A stretch of DNA of 64,000 nt. Source: Pyrinomonadaceae bacterium (GTDB taxonomy: Bacteria > Acidobacteriota > Blastocatellia > Pyrinomonadales > Pyrinomonadaceae). Shown here one piece after another: positions 62,575 to 64,000 of this stretch. Location: NCBI GenBank assembly GCA_026129865.1, contig JAHCHG010000004.1, positions 1-64,000 of the forward strand, written 5' to 3'. The notes beneath the pieces are model-generated. The model saw only the letters and a list, made by a program, of their open reading frames with translations. It was not told the DNA's origin and made no database searches. Position 1 is the stretch's first letter. Each line of letters opens with the position of its first letter. Position numbers and translations under genes: made by a program.

Positions 62575-62598
62575 AGTTTCCGCGAAACCAACCGATAG
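62572..62598 (+). promoter_or_regulatory. Sigma-28 promoter of motAB, overlapping the flgE stop codon
   Basis: TAAAGTTT at 62572-62579 is a perfect -35, followed by an 11-base spacer and ACCGATAG at 62591-62598, six of eight to GCCGATAA. Its first three bases are the flgE stop codon. Expected start near 62605, giving a motA leader of about 170 bases. Confidence 0.75.
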
Positions 62599-62601
62599 GT
62601 T

Positions 62602-62663
62602 AAATGAACGATGGAGAGCTTGACTCCCACGGTTGAAAAATTTAGCAAATTCATCGTTCATTT
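62602..62663. other. Hairpin with 12-bp stem in the flgE-motA gap
   Basis: AAATGAACGATG at 62602-62613 pairs exactly with CATCGTTCATTT at 62652-62663 across a 38-base loop. It may terminate flgE transcripts or structure the motA leader; T tract is poor. Confidence 0.6.
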
Positions 62664-62679
62664 CTTCCACAAAAACTTG

Positions 62680-62725
62680 ACCACAGATAGATCTGTTGCT
62701 CCCACAAACCGAATTTATCTGTGGT
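62680..62725. other. Second hairpin in the motA leader, CCACAGAT type
   Basis: ACCACAGATA at 62680-62689 pairs exactly with TATCTGTGGT at 62716-62725. Arm ends resemble those of the repeat at 21769-21913 (both CCACAGAT), so it may be a small relic of the same family. Confidence 0.55.
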
Positions 62726-62774
62726 CTGTTTTTACCGGAATACGAATTCTCAAAAATATTTTGAGGCGGTTTCT

Positions 62775-63635
62775 ATGTTTGTAATTATCGGAATTGTTGT
62801 TGTTTTTCTAAGCGTGATCGGCGGATTTTTGATGATCAACGGTCCGATCGGCGCGCTTATTCAGCCGTCGGAATTCGTCGTTATCGGCGGAGCCGTTATC
62901 GGCGCAACGATTGCAGCAAACCCGCTAAAATATCTAAAACGCATTGTCAGCTCGCTCACAACGGCGCTCAAAGGATCGCAATACGACAAGAATGTTTATA
63001 TCGAGCTTTTGCAGATGCAGTACGATATTTATGTAAATTCGAAAAAAGGTGGGCTTTTATCGCTGGAAGAAGACGTCAATAATCCGATGTCTTCTTCGCT
63101 TTTTACAAAATATCCAAATTTCGTCGGAAATCACCACGCCGTCGATTTTTTCTGCGATGCGATGAAAATGCTCGTTAACGGCGCTTGTTCACCGGAAGAG
63201 CTTGAAATGATGCTCGAATCCGAGATCGAAACGCATCACGAAGAAGCGGCGATCATCCCTGGGCTTTTGCAGCGCGCGTCCGACGCTTTGCCGGGACTCG
63301 GAATCGTCGCGGCGGTTCTCGGTATTGTTGTAACTATGCAGCATCTCGACGGATCGCCGGAGGAACTCGGACATCACATCGGAGCGGCACTTGTCGGAAC
63401 ATTTCTGGGGTTGCTGCTTTCGTACGGCTTTCTTGCTCCGGTCGCGGCAAACATCGAAAATCTCGCGGCGGACGAGGGCAAATATTTCAATTGTATAAAA
63501 ACCGGACTTGTTGCATTCGCTTACGGAGCGGCACCCGCGACGGCAGTTGAATTTGCTCGAAAAACGATCTTTAGTTTCGACAGACCCGGCACCGCCGAGA
63601 TCGAACCGCTTCTCAAGGACATTAAGCCGAGATAG
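62775..63635 (+). CDS. motA: Flagellar motor stator protein MotA
   Basis: Second stator's torque-generating subunit, 286 residues from the ATG at 62775 (GAGG eight bases upstream; a frame from 62721 is not MotA-like). Four helices: MFVIIGIVVVFLSVIGGFLMI, FVVIGGAVIGATIAAN, LPGLGIVAAVLGIVVTMQHL and IGAALVGTFLGLLLSYGFLAPVAA. The cytoplasmic loop carries the charged residues that meet FliG (about residues 80-150, including LEEDVNNPMSSSLF). Like E. coli MotA, the pattern P-G-L-G-I-V near helix 3 is conserved. First gene of a motAB pair driven by a sigma-28 promoter. Confidence 0.96.
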   Translation: MFVIIGIVVVFLSVIGGFLMINGPIGALIQPSEFVVIGGAVIGATIAANPLKYLKRIVSSLTTALKGSQYDKNVYIELLQMQYDIYVNSKKGGLLSLEEDVNNPMSSSLFTKYPNFVGNHHAVDFFCDAMKMLVNGACSPEELEMMLESEIETHHEEAAIIPGLLQRASDALPGLGIVAAVLGIVVTMQHLDGSPEELGHHIGAALVGTFLGLLLSYGFLAPVAANIENLAADEGKYFNCIKTGLVAFAYGAAPATAVEFARKTIFSFDRPGTAEIEPLLKDIKPR

Positions 63636-63642
63636 ATTCGGA

Positions 63643-63826
63643 GAATAGTGAATCGTGAATAGTGAACAGTGATGGGATGATAGATACGAACCGACCGCGA
63701 ACAGCGGTTTACGAAGTACAGAACAAGAATTCAGACTGTTCACTAACTACGAAATACCGGTGAGATTCAAATTTCATCATGCCAGTATTCACAATTAACG
63801 ATTCACAATTAACTATTTACCTTTAA
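63643..63826. repeat. Heptanucleotide-ended element between motA and motB
   Basis: Five GAATAGT-type heptads run from 63643 to 63677, and six in-phase heptads (GTATTCA, CAATTAA, CGATTCA, CAATTAA, CTATTTA, CCTTTAA) from 63785 to 63826, complementary in type to the first (GTGAA against TTCAC). An inner TAGTGAACAG / CTGTTCACTA pair joins the two halves. The array ends four bases before the motB ATG. Confidence 0.75.
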
Positions 63827-63830
63827 CACG

Positions 63831-64000
63831 ATGGATCAGAACCAGGAACAACCGCCGCGCAGGCGACGGGTCAAAAAATCGAAAGGACACGGCGCACACC
63901 ACGGCGGCGCGTGGAAGGTTGCGTACGCCGATTTCGTAACCGCGATGATGGCTCTATTCCTCGTCTTATGGCTTGTTTCGCAGGCGGACACAAAACTCAA
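63831..64000 (+). CDS. motB: Flagellar motor protein MotB (3' cut by window)
   Basis: The first 56 codons only. After a basic N-terminus ([20 protein letters not shown]) comes [31 protein letters not shown], the MotB transmembrane helix with the ion-binding aspartate (YAD, residue 34), very close to E. coli MotB. The OmpA-like peptidoglycan-binding domain lies past the window end. No Shine-Dalgarno is visible because the heptanucleotide array is directly upstream. Confidence 0.95.
   Translation, partial: MDQNQEQPPRRRRVKKSKGHGAHHGGAWKVAYADFVTAMMALFLVLWLVSQADTKL

Overview
The window reads as one contiguous chromosomal segment of a Gram-negative bacterium, most likely an Acidobacteriota member of the Blastocatellia (Pyrinomonadaceae-like). 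This placement is inference from gene content and protein style: a Lon/YsxC/Rho housekeeping block, a three-gene sdhC-sdhA-sdhB complex whose anchor resembles mycobacterial Sdh1, and flagellar P- and L-ring genes (flgA, flgH, flgI) that require an outer membrane. No ribosomal RNA or species marker is present to confirm it. The bases look native throughout, with no phage, integron, transposase or CRISPR array.

Positions 1-26,700 hold housekeeping and carbon-metabolism genes: a truncated BNR-propeller protein, lon, a small unknown gene, ysxC, rho, a membrane PAS-GGDEF-EAL protein, glycogen synthase, a glycosyltransferase/purA operon, tRNA-Lys, two small secreted or TPR proteins, the sdhCAB operon, a secreted cyclophilin, malQ, a lipoprotein, a very large secreted glucoamylase-esterase fusion and a cysteine-rich secreted protein. 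glgA, malQ and the glucoamylase-esterase suggest active glycogen or alpha-glucan turnover. Palindromic repeats sit in tight places here: two fill both gaps of the sdh operon, one encodes the signal peptide region of the glucoamylase, and another is inserted in frame in the same protein.

Positions 26,700-64,000 form an almost complete flagellar regulon. Operon 1 (sigma-54 promoter at 26,733) runs flhA-flhF-flhG-fliA-fliM-fliN-unknown-flgF-flgG-flgA-flgH-flgI-flgJ/M23-flgM-flgN-flgK-flgL-fliW-csrA and a first stator pair. A sigma-28 promoter at 45,374 then drives fliC, followed by flaG-fliD-fliS and a FliT-like chaperone. A divergent NtrC-type activator (FlrC/FleQ-like) at 50,054-51,475 faces a second sigma-54 promoter (51,678) for flgB-flgC-fliE-fliF-fliG-fliH-fliI-fliJ-fliK-flgD-flgE. 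A second sigma-28 promoter overlapping the flgE stop codon leads into a second stator pair, motA and motB (cut by the window end). fliL, fliO, fliP, fliQ, fliR and flhB are not in the window.

The regulatory logic is readable. A sigma-54 activator turns on two middle operons, these supply FliA and FlgM, and FliA turns on flagellin and motAB. FliW and CsrA probably control flagellin translation through GGA motifs in the fliC leader. The least expected feature is a set of in-phase heptanucleotide repeat arrays in gaps of the flagellar cluster only. They share block order between loci and mostly lie directly before start codons that lack a Shine-Dalgarno sequence.
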